This document shows positions 21,117 to 30,433 of a stretch of DNA of 64,000 nt, in pieces. Source of the DNA: an uncultured Roseobacter sp. (lineage in GTDB: Bacteria; Pseudomonadota; Alphaproteobacteria; Rhodobacterales; Rhodobacteraceae); NCBI RefSeq assembly GCF_947492555.1, contig NZ_CANLNE010000001.1, positions 1,054,001-1,118,000 of the forward strand, written 5' to 3'. Position 1 is the stretch's first letter, and each line of letters starts with the position of its first letter. Below the pieces are notes generated by a model. It was not told the origin of the DNA, ran no database searches, and saw only the letters and a list, made by a program, of their open reading frames with translations. The translations under genes and the position numbers were made by a program.

Positions 21117-21692
21117 TCACGTTTCCGGTTGATCAGTTCTGGCAGCATAGTGACGTCGTGCCTTTGCCCTGTTGCCGCATGTTTCCATCATGCACCATTT
21201 GCGCCGCCGATTTCGCGACTCATCAAGAAAGAACCATCCACACTCAGGTCCTGCGCACATACCCACGCGCCCGATTTCGCGCGGATCGGACAAAATGGCT
21301 TTGGCCGATGTGAGGATCAAATCAAGCAGTGAGCTCTCAACGGCGAGCCAGGGTTGACTGGTCACCCGAACCACCAACGAAGTGTTTGCCGTTAACGCGA
21401 GAAGATCATTGACCTGTTGGATGGCCACGGCGTTCGGTGCCCGGCCAACAACGGCAGACAAAAACAGTTCCCTTAGCTCAGCCCGTAAATCTCGCAGAGC
21501 CGCCAAATCACAAGCGCGGCCATGGTCAACAGATTGAGTAATGTTCAACGCATCCGTCCATCTGCGAACGTCTTTCTCGTCCCCCAACTTCTCATGAATG
21601 ACTGCCCCATCCGACGACCAGTCAGCTGTATTCAGAAAATCTAGGGCGAGCCGCCCACCGACAGTTCGTACTGGGGCTTCAGCATAGCTCAT
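21117..21692 (-). CDS. CGNR zinc-finger domain transcriptional regulator (ABATE/CGNR)
   Basis: GGRLALDFLNTADW; MCAGPECGWFFLDESRNRRRKWCMMETCGNRAKARRHYA. Confidence 0.93.
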   Translation of the reverse strand: MSYAEAPVRTVGGRLALDFLNTADWSSDGAVIHEKLGDEKDVRRWTDALNITQSVDHGRACDLAALRDLRAELRELFLSAVVGRAPNAVAIQQVNDLLALTANTSLVVRVTSQPWLAVESSLLDLILTSAKAILSDPREIGRVGMCAGPECGWFFLDESRNRRRKWCMMETCGNRAKARRHYAARTDQPET

Positions 21693-21726
21693 TCAACATC
21701 TCCTCAAGTGAACGCAATTCAACTCT

Positions 21727-21748
21727 TATAACCACCATTGCGGTTATA
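21727..21748. promoter_or_regulatory. candidate operator copy 1: TATAACC-ACCATTGC-GGTTATA
   Basis: Perfect 7-bp inverted repeat, 8-nt spacer, between divergent CGNR gene and azlC. Confidence 0.6.
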
Positions 21749-21759
21749 CAATTTTTCTA

Positions 21760-21781
21760 TATAACCGTCATTAAGGTTAGA
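21760..21781. promoter_or_regulatory. candidate operator copy 2: TATAACC-GTCATTAA-GGTTAGA
   Basis: Same dyad with one arm mismatch, 33 bp from copy 1. Confidence 0.6.
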
Positions 21782-21798
21782 CTGAATAGGGACCGCGC

Positions 21799-22494
21799 AT
21801 GCACACTACGCCGATCCGCCTTACATTTTCAGGTGTCAAACGTGGTATGTGGCAGCTTGCTCCGCTTGCAATCTTTGTCATTCCGTTTGGCATGGCATAC
21901 GGGATCGCAGCGATTGAACGAGGAATGTCCAGCGCGCAGGCAATCGGTTCGAGCGTTCTCGTGTTCAGCGGCGCAGCCCAGTTCGCTGTCCTTGATCTTT
22001 GGGATGCTGAGATGTCGCTGCTAGCAGTGTTTCTCGTAACCTGCGCGGTTGGTGCGCGGCATATTCTGATGGGTGCTGCGTTATCGCCCTGGGTCAATCA
22101 GCTCGGCCCGAAACGACGTGTTCTTGCTGCAACCTTTCTGTCTGACCCCAATTTTGCCCATGCACACAAGGCCCTCAAGGAAGACGAGCGGGACATCGGC
22201 ATTCTTGTAGGCAGTGGCGCTATCTTCTGGGTGGCTTGGATTTTGGGGACCGCAATAGGCGCGATTGGCGGCGCCCAAGTAGGAGACCCAAGCACCTACG
22301 GAATTGACGTCATCATGCCGGTCTACTTCGCAGCACTCATTGCGCCGGGTGTCATCGCGGACCGTAGATGGCTGTTTGTCGTCGTTGCCGCTTTGGTTGC
22401 CATCCTGGCTCAACCCATTGTCCCGACGGGTTGGAACATCATTGCCGCTGCGATTGCTGGTGGATTGGTAGGGGTACGAACCATTGATGAATGA
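21799..22494 (+). CDS. azlC: AzlC family permease (branched-chain amino-acid export)
   Basis: LAIFVIPFGMAYGIAAIERGMSSAQAIGSSVLVFSGAAQFA...GARHILMGAALSPW. Confidence 0.92.
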   Translation: MHTTPIRLTFSGVKRGMWQLAPLAIFVIPFGMAYGIAAIERGMSSAQAIGSSVLVFSGAAQFAVLDLWDAEMSLLAVFLVTCAVGARHILMGAALSPWVNQLGPKRRVLAATFLSDPNFAHAHKALKEDERDIGILVGSGAIFWVAWILGTAIGAIGGAQVGDPSTYGIDVIMPVYFAALIAPGVIADRRWLFVVVAALVAILAQPIVPTGWNIIAAAIAGGLVGVRTIDE

Positions 22495-22789
22495 TCAACT
22501 TGCTTGGCTCGCCATAATGGTGATTGCCTCGACCGTTTTTGCACTTCGGTATTCGGGGTTTGCCCTGATGAAACGCGTGCAGATCACGCCGAAGCTCGAG
22601 AGCTTTCTTGAAAAGATGTCTGTATCGGTGCTGGTTGCAATTGTGGCTTCTTCGTTTGCAACCGGGGGCATTCGAACCATCACTGCTGTCGTTATTGGTC
22701 TTTCCGTCATGATGATCTGGCGAAGCCCCATTGTTGCAATGCTTGTCGGTATTGCAATCGCCGCGATCTGGACTGGCGTCGCATCATAA
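22484..22789 (+). CDS. azlD: AzlD family small permease subunit
   Basis: 101 aa membrane protein overlapping the end of azlC. Confidence 0.88.
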   Translation: MMNDQLAWLAIMVIASTVFALRYSGFALMKRVQITPKLESFLEKMSVSVLVAIVASSFATGGIRTITAVVIGLSVMMIWRSPIVAMLVGIAIAAIWTGVAS

Positions 22790-22790
22790 G

Positions 22791-22961
22791 CTCAATTGCC
22801 CCACGGCCCTGCTTTGGGGAGAAAGTAACGAATGGGTTCCGCTTGATCGCGGTCGCAGACTTGCAAGCATGTTGACGGATGGTGAATTCAAAGTCGTCCC
22901 GAATGCTGGGCACCTTGTTCAGGAAGATGCGCCCAAAGCAATGGTCCAGCACGGTGAATAA
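22791..22961 (+). pseudogene. remnant of alpha/beta-hydrolase C-terminus
   Basis: LNCPTALLWGESNEWVPLDRGRRLASMLTDGEFKVVPNAGHLVQEDAPKAM matches the Asp/His end of alpha/beta hydrolases; no N-terminal half. Confidence 0.75.
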
Positions 22962-23044
22962 TCGGAGTGCGGGCAACGTGGATATGCGTGTGCCCTTTCA
23001 CCACTGACAATCACGGGTTGGCCGCGGTTACAAACATATTTGCG

Positions 23045-23767
23045 CTACTTGTTCAGCTGGGAAAACGCGAAACGCGGTGCAACCCGTGACATCAATCGAG
23101 CGGCGCGGCTGAGACCGGGTGCTATTTCATACTGGTCTTTTTCCAGCCCGGCTATTAAGGCGCTCGCGACCTTGTCAGGTGACAACTTTGAAATGCCTTC
23201 AACATGTGCGGCCATCGGCGTGTCAGTCAGAGGTGGAATGAGTTCGAACACCTTGACTTGCGTGTCCCTTAACTGATGTCGAAGCGCGAGCGTCAGCGCA
23301 TGCTGAGCTGCTTTGGTCGCGCTATAGATCGGGGCCTTGGACTCAGCAATGAAAGCGGTGGCAGACGTGACATTCACGACCGCCGCTGTGGTGTGGTTTT
23401 GCATCGAGGGTAAAAACACGTGCAGCATTCTCAGAATGCCATTCAGGTTGATATCAACCTCTTTGATCTGCGCACCAAGATCGGCATTCGCGTGAAGTGA
23501 TAGCTCCTGCACAATGCCTGCGTTGTTGATAAGCAGATTCACCTCAGAACCAATGTCGTCCTTGAGAGCCTCAATTTGCTCCAAATCCTGAATATCACAC
23601 GCTTTCGTTTGGATGCTTGGAATCCGAGATTTGATTTGGGCTAGTCTATCTTCATTTCTCGCGCAGACGATGACCCTATTGCCTAACTCGGAAAGTCGCT
23701 TCGCAAGAGTAGCACCGATGCCAGAGCTTCCCCCAGTAATGAGAACTGTATTATTGTTCGTTTTCAT
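23045..23767 (-). CDS. SDR family oxidoreductase
   Basis: TGGSSGIG, NNAG, YSATKAA motifs. Confidence 0.92.
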   Translation of the reverse strand: MKTNNNTVLITGGSSGIGATLAKRLSELGNRVIVCARNEDRLAQIKSRIPSIQTKACDIQDLEQIEALKDDIGSEVNLLINNAGIVQELSLHANADLGAQIKEVDINLNGILRMLHVFLPSMQNHTTAAVVNVTSATAFIAESKAPIYSATKAAQHALTLALRHQLRDTQVKVFELIPPLTDTPMAAHVEGISKLSPDKVASALIAGLEKDQYEIAPGLSRAARLMSRVAPRFAFSQLNK

Positions 23768-23979
23768 CGATTCTCCAAAGTCAGGACAATACGGATCTTG
23801 TATTCTTCATCCGCAGCAATGCAGCGCATGATGATGCCACAAGCCGGATATGATCGCTTTGTACATGCGACCAACAAAAAAATTGGTTTTGCCATGAGGG
23901 CATTTAGTTGGTTCTCTTGAGATCCGAATATCACCTATCGCTAGCAGTGAAATCGACGCAGGTTTCTATATGGCGCTTG

Positions 23980-24200
23980 TTAAATCTGAACTGCTCCCCT
24001 GAGCGTCCTCATTTGTGAGTTGGCTCTGCTCAGGTTTTGGTCTTCTTTTGACCGGTTGGCATATTCCACTGGCGTCAAGCCAGCGAGGCTTGTGTGGGGT
24101 CGGTGATGGTTAAAATCACTATGCCACACCGCGATCAGATTGCGTGCCTCGCGCATGCTCTCGAACAGGTGCTCATTGGGACATTCATCTCTCAAAGCGC
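23980..24200 (-). mobile_element. IS3-family transposase 3' remnant (OrfB C-terminus plus terminal repeat-like TGAACTGCTCCCC)
   Basis: LRDECPNEHLFESMREARNLIAVWHSDFNHHRPHTSLAGLTPVEYANRS is the integrase-core C-terminus; no upstream OrfA/B. Confidence 0.85.
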
Positions 24201-24476
24201 TTGGAATTTCATTTGATCAAGACATTGTGGCTAGCAAGCCGCCATTCGCCTGGCCGGGAGTTGCTGAAGTAAGCTCGAACACGCTCGAATAGACCCAATT
24301 GATGCTGCGTGCCTAAGAAGATCAATCGTCGAGACAAGCCAAACCCGCAGACCAAACCAACCGTGGGCGGGACCGAGCTGTCCCAGTCACTCCACAATGA
24401 GGGGTGGCAACTAGCTCAGCATCAGAATTTCGCATTCAATGGCCACGTTGGACCGGGCTTTTTATCGGATTTCTTC

Positions 24477-24507
24477 TTGACCTAGAGTTGCTCAAGGCCG
24501 GTATCTA
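24477..24507 (+). promoter_or_regulatory. candidate MerR-type promoter TTGACC-N19-TATCTA with internal dyad GACCTAGAG-TTG-CTCAAGGCC
   Basis: 19-nt spacer and 7/9 inverted repeat 25 nt upstream of the merR-like ATG; -10 is weak. Confidence 0.65.
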
Positions 24508-24531
24508 CCGGTCTACAGGAGGTATTTTGCC

Positions 24532-24885
24532 ATGCGCATCTCTGAGGCAGCGTCCCGGTCGGGGCTCAAAGTTGATACGATCCGATACTACGAGGCTGAG
24601 GGGCTCGTCCCCAAGGTCATGCGCGGCTCGGACGGGCAGAGGCGCTTTTCTCAAGAGAATGTCGACTGGCTGACACTGCTCTTCTGGCTTCGCGAAACCG
24701 GTATGCCGATGAAGGTTATGCAGCGGTTTGCGGCACTTTATGCTCAAGGGGATAAAACCATATCGGATCGAAAGGACATTCTGCTTGATCACTCCCGGCT
24801 CTTGGCCAAGCGCCGCGATGATCTTGATCGGTGTGATGAAATTCTCGCCAGAAAGCTCGAAATCTATGAGGAGTATCTGCGGTGA
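24532..24885 (+). CDS. MerR family transcriptional regulator
   Basis: MRISEAASRSGLKVDTIRYYEAEGLVPKVMRGSDGQRRFSQENVDWLTLLFWLRETGMPMKVMQRF. Confidence 0.95.
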   Translation: MRISEAASRSGLKVDTIRYYEAEGLVPKVMRGSDGQRRFSQENVDWLTLLFWLRETGMPMKVMQRFAALYAQGDKTISDRKDILLDHSRLLAKRRDDLDRCDEILARKLEIYEEYLR

Positions 24886-25481
24886 AAATCATTCTTGTTG
24901 GCGCGTCCGGCGATGTCGGGCAGGCCGCCTTTGCCGAGCTTTCTCAGCACCATGAAGTCGTTTGCGTTGGACGAAAGACAGGAGACGTGCGCGCTGATAT
25001 CTCCGACCCCAACTCAATCGAGGGCATGTACGAAGAGATTGGAGTCTTTGATGCTCTCGTCTCAGCCGCTGGCCATGTTCATTTCGCCCCGCTTGCGGAG
25101 CAGACGGACGCGTCGCTCAAGATGGGGCTTGAGAGCAAAGTGATGGGGCAAATCAACCTGGTTCTGGCAGGGTTGAAAAGGATCTCGGGTAAAGGCTCGT
25201 TCACCTTGACCAGCGGTGTGCTGGACCGCGACCCGGTTATCGCTGGCACTGGCGCCGCACTGGCAAACGGCGCGCTCGGGGGGTTCGTGAAAGGCGCAGC
25301 GATCGAGATGCCGCCTGGGGTGCGGATCAATGTGGTGAGTCCGGGGCTACTTGATGTGTCTGAACGCCGCTACGGCGCTTTGTTTCCCGGTCATGAGCGC
25401 GTGCCGTCGGAGCGGGTCGGACGGGCCTTCGCCAAATGCGTCGAGGGGGCGATCAACGGTCAAGTGGTGGTTGTGGAGTGA
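24882..25481 (+). CDS. short-chain dehydrogenase/reductase
   Basis: GTG start overlapping merR stop; MKIILVGASGDVGQAAFAEL... short SDR-type Rossmann protein. Confidence 0.88.
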   Translation: MKIILVGASGDVGQAAFAELSQHHEVVCVGRKTGDVRADISDPNSIEGMYEEIGVFDALVSAAGHVHFAPLAEQTDASLKMGLESKVMGQINLVLAGLKRISGKGSFTLTSGVLDRDPVIAGTGAALANGALGGFVKGAAIEMPPGVRINVVSPGLLDVSERRYGALFPGHERVPSERVGRAFAKCVEGAINGQVVVVE

Positions 25482-26185
25482 AGGTCGCATATCTCATTGA
25501 GCCGCCGTTCAACTACGTCGATAGCGCGGGAGCCGTGACCGGATGCGATGTCGAACTGGCGCGATATGTCCTTGGTGAACTGGGCATTAATGACGTTGAG
25601 TTTGTTGAAACCGAGTTCGCCCAGCTTTTGCCCGGCCTTGCGCGCAATGACTGGCAAATGACGACCGGTCTTTTTGCGTCTCCCGACCGGCGACTCCGTG
25701 CGCTCTTCAGCAGACCGATCTGGGCTTTGCCTGATGGTTTGCTCGTGCGGGCAGCGGATGCAGACAGCATAGCCGGGTACCGCAGCCTTGCCATAGCTGG
25801 GCATCTGAAACTGGCGATCATACGGGACCAGATACAGCATGTGACCGCCCTCGAACTCGGCGTGACGCTTGACCAGTTCCGTGTGTTTGAGACCTACGCA
25901 GACGCGGCACAGGCGGTGCAAGACAGGATAGTCAGCGCGTTTGCCAGTGTCGCTCGCGCGCATCAAGGTTTCCTCCAAACGAGCACTGCTCCTGGCCTCT
26001 CCGTCGTGAACGTCCCTCTTCGGGAAAGCGCTCCGGCGTTTGGGTGCTTCGCTTTCGCGCCCTCCGCCAATGACCTTCGAAACCGCGTAGATCACGTTCT
26101 GAATACCTTCATCGGCGCTGCAGAGCATCGACAATTGATAAAAGCGTTCGGGTTTGCCGACGCCGATGTTGATCGCGTCCTTTAA
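25478..26185 (+). CDS. type-2 solute-binding-protein-like domain, no visible signal peptide
   Basis: GTG start overlapping SDR stop (GTGA); VKVAYLIEPPFNYVDSAGAVTGCDVELARYVLGELGI...LARNDWQMTTGLFASPDR. Confidence 0.8.
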   Translation: MKVAYLIEPPFNYVDSAGAVTGCDVELARYVLGELGINDVEFVETEFAQLLPGLARNDWQMTTGLFASPDRRLRALFSRPIWALPDGLLVRAADADSIAGYRSLAIAGHLKLAIIRDQIQHVTALELGVTLDQFRVFETYADAAQAVQDRIVSAFASVARAHQGFLQTSTAPGLSVVNVPLRESAPAFGCFAFAPSANDLRNRVDHVLNTFIGAAEHRQLIKAFGFADADVDRVL

Positions 26186-26240
26186 CCTCAGCGAAGAAGG
26201 GATCACCCGCGGACGCGGAACCCAATCATAGCAACCGACA

Positions 26241-26690
26241 TCAGTCGACAACCTGATGAACGCCGGAAGGTTCAGCCAATGTCTCCCGCGGGTGAATGTC
26301 GGCGAAGATTTCAACGATGTTGTGCTCCGGGTCGCGGAAAAACAGCGTTCTGTGTGTCCAATCCTGGTTTGTCGGGGGCTCAATGACATCAAATCCGTCT
26401 TGGACCAACCTTTCATAGGCAAGATCGACATCGGCTGGCGGCACGCGAAAACTGATCTGAATGGATGCGGACAGAGGTGCCACGCTTGGCCCGTCATAAG
26501 CACGGCCGCGCGTTCTCAGACCAAGAAACAGGGTGCCCACCCGAAAGAAGACCATACATTCTGAAAAATCCTCTTCGACTTGGAACTCGAAAAGCCTTTG
26601 ATAGAACGCTTTCATCTTTGCGAGGTCATCACAGAGAAGGATCACATAGTCCAAGCTGCGAATGGCTTTGAAGCCTTCATGTTTGTTCAT
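26241..26690 (-). CDS. VOC (glyoxalase/dioxygenase fold) family protein
   Basis: SLDYVILLCDDLAKMKAFYQRLFEF...RTLFFRDPEHNIVEIFAD. Confidence 0.92.
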   Translation of the reverse strand: MNKHEGFKAIRSLDYVILLCDDLAKMKAFYQRLFEFQVEEDFSECMVFFRVGTLFLGLRTRGRAYDGPSVAPLSASIQISFRVPPADVDLAYERLVQDGFDVIEPPTNQDWTHRTLFFRDPEHNIVEIFADIHPRETLAEPSGVHQVVD

Positions 26691-26702
26691 AGCAGTCTAA
26701 CC

Positions 26703-27125
26703 TCAGTATCTTGGTTCGTGAAAGCGGGCGTCCGGGATCACAGCAATGGGCGCGACCTCAACCAGAAGGTCAGGTGTAATCAGTCCGGCGGCCTGGATGA
26801 GTATGCTGACGGGGCCATGCGCCAGCTGGAGGCGTTCGGCCCTGACTTTCTGGATTGCAGGCATGTCTGCCGGATCAAGGTAGAAGACGGTCAAGGAAAC
26901 GATGTCGTCCAAGCGCCCGCCGACGGCCTTCAGGATGTTTTCGACATTATCGAAGCATTGCCGGGCCTGTGTTTCACAGTCGCCTTTGCCGATGACGTTC
27001 CCGTCACTGTCCCAAGCAACTTGCCCGGTCATATGGAGAACGCGGCCCTTTGGTTCGACCACGCCATGATGGAAGGGGCGGCCAAGTTGCGGCCATCCGG
27101 TCGGGGGATTGTATCTGATCGTCAT
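26703..27125 (-). CDS. RidA family protein
   Basis: VLHMTGQVAWDSDGNVIGKGDCETQARQCFDNVENILKAVGGRLDDIVSLTVFY. Confidence 0.92.
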   Translation of the reverse strand: MTIRYNPPTGWPQLGRPFHHGVVEPKGRVLHMTGQVAWDSDGNVIGKGDCETQARQCFDNVENILKAVGGRLDDIVSLTVFYLDPADMPAIQKVRAERLQLAHGPVSILIQAAGLITPDLLVEVAPIAVIPDARFHEPRY

Positions 27126-27252
27126 GACATCCTCTTTCTGTCTTTTGAGAGGATTTGCGCGAATGGTCCTGCATAATTCAAACGATAGAAATTGAGCACG
27201 AGGCTTAGAAAATCTCGGTCTACTCCGCCGAACGCCCGTGCTAGGAGACTCC

Positions 27253-27828
27253 ATGACCTATCGAATTCCGTCCCTGAACGGCCTCAAGGCGTTTGAAGCG
27301 GCCGCGCGACACATGAGCTTCAAGGCGGCGGCCGCAGAGCTTGGGGTAACGGCCGGTGCCGTCAGTCAACAGGTTAAACGCTTGGAGATGTCTCTAGGGA
27401 TATCGCTCTTCCGGCGGCTGCCACAGGGATTGTTGCTGACGCGGGAGGGTGCGGCCTACCTCCCCAATGTTTCGCGCGCTTTCGACGTTCTGACAGACGC
27501 AACCGAAGCTGTTGCCCCCGCGCTCAACGGTCGCAAGTTGAGTGTCGGCGTGGATCCTCTTGTCGCTGACCGTCTGCCAAACGGATGGCCCCGACATTCA
27601 AAGGAGCTTGAGCCCTATGTCCGGGAGACGCGGACAACGGATAACGTCTCACTGATCTGGTCTAACGAACTTGATGCACTGCTGCTTGCCGCCAAAACTC
27701 GACATAAAGCTCTTGTAGAGCGCGCCGTTTGCCTGAGTGGCACCACGGCGTCTCTTTACTTCGTAACCCGGCCTGGTCTGGCCGAGTGCCGTCAATCGCG
27801 CGCCATAGTTGAAGCTTTGGAGTTGTAG
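27253..27828 (+). pseudogene. LysR (GcvA-like) regulator with apparent internal deletion in the effector domain
   Basis: Intact HTH (LNGLKAFEAAARHMSFKAAAAELGVTAGAVSQQVKRLE) and C-terminus but only about 191 aa. Confidence 0.7.
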
Positions 27829-28115
27829 GAACCAAGTAGACTGCGACAGTATGAGGAATGGTTCCGAATTTTTGCAGTCACGAATGTCCTCACTGCGGGA
27901 TGCGACTGCAGCATTTTGTCTTAGGCTGAGAGTCCGCCTGTAACCGCTCTGACCAAGTCCCAGTCTCGCACCTACCCAAATGGCATCCTCACAGCAATTC
28001 AGCTATCCCAATCAAAAAGAACCGGCGAAATATCTGCACTATACTCCAATGAACGGCAATTCATTGTGCAGTAATGGAAAAACTATGGGCCAATCTGCAT
28101 TGCATTTCCTTCAAA

Positions 28116-30410
28116 TCAACTACACTTGGAGTACCCACAGCTCCCACAAGTCATACACCCCTCAACCATGCGCAGATCGTATTGGCCGCAACTGCCGCAC
28201 GCCTGACCTCGCGGCGCATCCAGGCCAACAACCTGCGCCTGCGGGTCGGACTTCAAGCCCATACCCTCACCTTCGATGAAGCCTGTTGCGATCATATGCT
28301 GCTCAATCACACCGCCAATCGCTGCGAGAATCGACGGAATGTATTTCCCCTGCATCCATGCCCCACCGCGGGGATCGAACACGGCCTTCAGCTCTTCGAC
28401 GACGAATGAAACATCACCGCCACGACGGAACACTGCCGAAATCATTCGCGTCAAGGCGACAGTCCACGCAAAATGCTCCATGTTCTTGGAGTTGATAAAC
28501 ACCTCGAACGGCCGCCTGCGCCCGCCCATCACAATGTCATTGATGGTGATGTAAAGCGCATGTTCGCTATCAGGCCATTTGACCTTATAGGTATTGCCCT
28601 CCAACCCGTTCGGCCGGTCCAGCGGTTCCGACATATAGATGACATCGCCATGCGGCGTTGCCGGCTCTGCGTCTGAATTGGTGATGACTTCCGGTGCGTC
28701 TGCGGACGGCTTTTCCTCTGAAACACTCAAAACAGAACCGGTAACCGCATTCGGCCGATAGGTTGTGCAGCCTTTACAGCCTGTGTCCCAGGCTTGCATG
28801 TAGACATCTTTGAAGGCGTCGAAACCGATATCTTCCGGGCAGTTGATCGTCTTGGAGATTGAACTGTCCACCCATTTTTGAGCGGCAGCCTGCATCTTCA
28901 CGTGATCCAAGGGCGCCAGCGTCTGGGCGTTCACAAAGTAATCCGGCAGTTCCGCATCCCCGAATTTCTCACGCCATAAGTTCACCGCATAGTCCACCAC
29001 TTCTTCTTCCGTACGTGACCCATCTTTCTGCAGGACCTTGCGGGTGTAGGCATAGGCAAAAACAGGCTCGATCCCCGACGAGACGTTCCCGGCATAAAGG
29101 CTGATGGTGCCCGTGGGCGCTATCGAGGTCAGCAGCGCGTTGCGAATACCATGGGCACGGACCGCGTCACGCACGTCTTCATCCATCATCTGCATGGTGC
29201 CGGACGCAAGATACCCTTCCGCATCAAAAAGTGGGAAGGCCCCCTTTTCCTTTGCCAAATCCACCGACGCCAGATATGCGGCGCGGGCGATCCGGTGCAG
29301 CCAGTCCTCCGTCTGACGCGCCGCCTCGTCGGACCCATAGCGCAAGCCGACCATCAGCAACGCATCGGCCAGCCCCGTCACCCCTAGCCCGATACGCCTT
29401 TTTGCCCGCGCTTCCGCAGCCTGTGCCTCTAGCGGGAACCTGGAGGCATCGACCACATTGTCCATCATCCGGACGGCCGTGGCGACAAGCCCGGTCAATG
29501 CATCCACATCCAGTGCGGCACTCTCTTCAAAGGCATCTTTGACAAGGCGCGACAGATTGATGGAGCCCAGAAGGCAGGCACCGTACGGCGGCAAGGGCTG
29601 CTCGCCACAAGGATTGGTTGCCGCAATCGTTTCACAATAGTTCAGGTTGTTGGCGGCATTGATCCGGTCAATGAAAATGACCCCTGGCTCCGCATAATCA
29701 TACGTCGCCTGCATGATCCGGTTCCACAGATCCAACGCGCGCACGGTCCGGTACGTCTTGCCATCAAAGGATAGCTCCCAAGCCGCATCCGCCTTCACTG
29801 CATCCATGAAGGGATCCGTGACCAGCACGGACATGTTGAACATCCGCAGCCGCGCCGGATCTGACTTGGCCGCAATAAAGTCCTCGATGTCGGGGTGGTC
29901 ACAGCGCATCGTCGCCATCATCGCGCCGCGGCGCGACCCGGCGGACATGATCGTGCGGCACATGGCGTCCCAGACGTCCATGAAACTCAACGGGCCAGAG
30001 GCATCCGCGGCCACACCCTTCACATCCGCGCCCTTGGGCCGGATCGTCGAGAAGTCATAGCCGATCCCACCGCCCTGCTGCATGGTCAGCGCGGCCTCTT
30101 TCAGCATGTCGAAGATACCCCCCATGCTGTCGGGCACCGTCCCCATGACAAAGCAGTTGAAGAGGGTCACAGACCGCGCAGTCCCCGCCCCCGCCGTGAT
30201 CCGGCCCGCGGGCAGGTATTTGAAATCTTCAAGAGCCGCGTAGAACTTCTCTTCCCAGTGATCGGGCTTTTTCTCGACCCGCGCCAGATCCTTGGCGATC
30301 CGCCGCCAGGTATCTTCGACAGTCGCATCCTTCGGCGTGCCGTCGGCGTCTTTGAAACGGTACTTCATATCCCAGATCTGTTCGGCAATCGGGGCGGAAA
30401 AGCGGGTCAT
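28116..30410 (-). CDS. nrdJ: adenosylcobalamin-dependent (class II) ribonucleotide reductase
   Basis: LFNCFVMG, NPCGEQPLPPYGACLLGSINLSR, C-terminal CGSCGQYDLRMVEGCMTCGSCGYSKCS. Confidence 0.96.
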   Translation of the reverse strand: MTRFSAPIAEQIWDMKYRFKDADGTPKDATVEDTWRRIAKDLARVEKKPDHWEEKFYAALEDFKYLPAGRITAGAGTARSVTLFNCFVMGTVPDSMGGIFDMLKEAALTMQQGGGIGYDFSTIRPKGADVKGVAADASGPLSFMDVWDAMCRTIMSAGSRRGAMMATMRCDHPDIEDFIAAKSDPARLRMFNMSVLVTDPFMDAVKADAAWELSFDGKTYRTVRALDLWNRIMQATYDYAEPGVIFIDRINAANNLNYCETIAATNPCGEQPLPPYGACLLGSINLSRLVKDAFEESAALDVDALTGLVATAVRMMDNVVDASRFPLEAQAAEARAKRRIGLGVTGLADALLMVGLRYGSDEAARQTEDWLHRIARAAYLASVDLAKEKGAFPLFDAEGYLASGTMQMMDEDVRDAVRAHGIRNALLTSIAPTGTISLYAGNVSSGIEPVFAYAYTRKVLQKDGSRTEEEVVDYAVNLWREKFGDAELPDYFVNAQTLAPLDHVKMQAAAQKWVDSSISKTINCPEDIGFDAFKDVYMQAWDTGCKGCTTYRPNAVTGSVLSVSEEKPSADAPEVITNSDAEPATPHGDVIYMSEPLDRPNGLEGNTYKVKWPDSEHALYITINDIVMGGRRRPFEVFINSKNMEHFAWTVALTRMISAVFRRGGDVSFVVEELKAVFDPRGGAWMQGKYIPSILAAIGGVIEQHMIATGFIEGEGMGLKSDPQAQVVGLDAPRGQACGSCGQYDLRMVEGCMTCGSCGYSKCS

Positions 30411-30433
30411 GGGTGCAGGTCCTCAAGTTGATT

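Noticed and set aside
24209-24397. 62-aa minus-strand ORF between the IS remnant and merR
   Set aside because: No recognisable family; probably degraded intergenic sequence.
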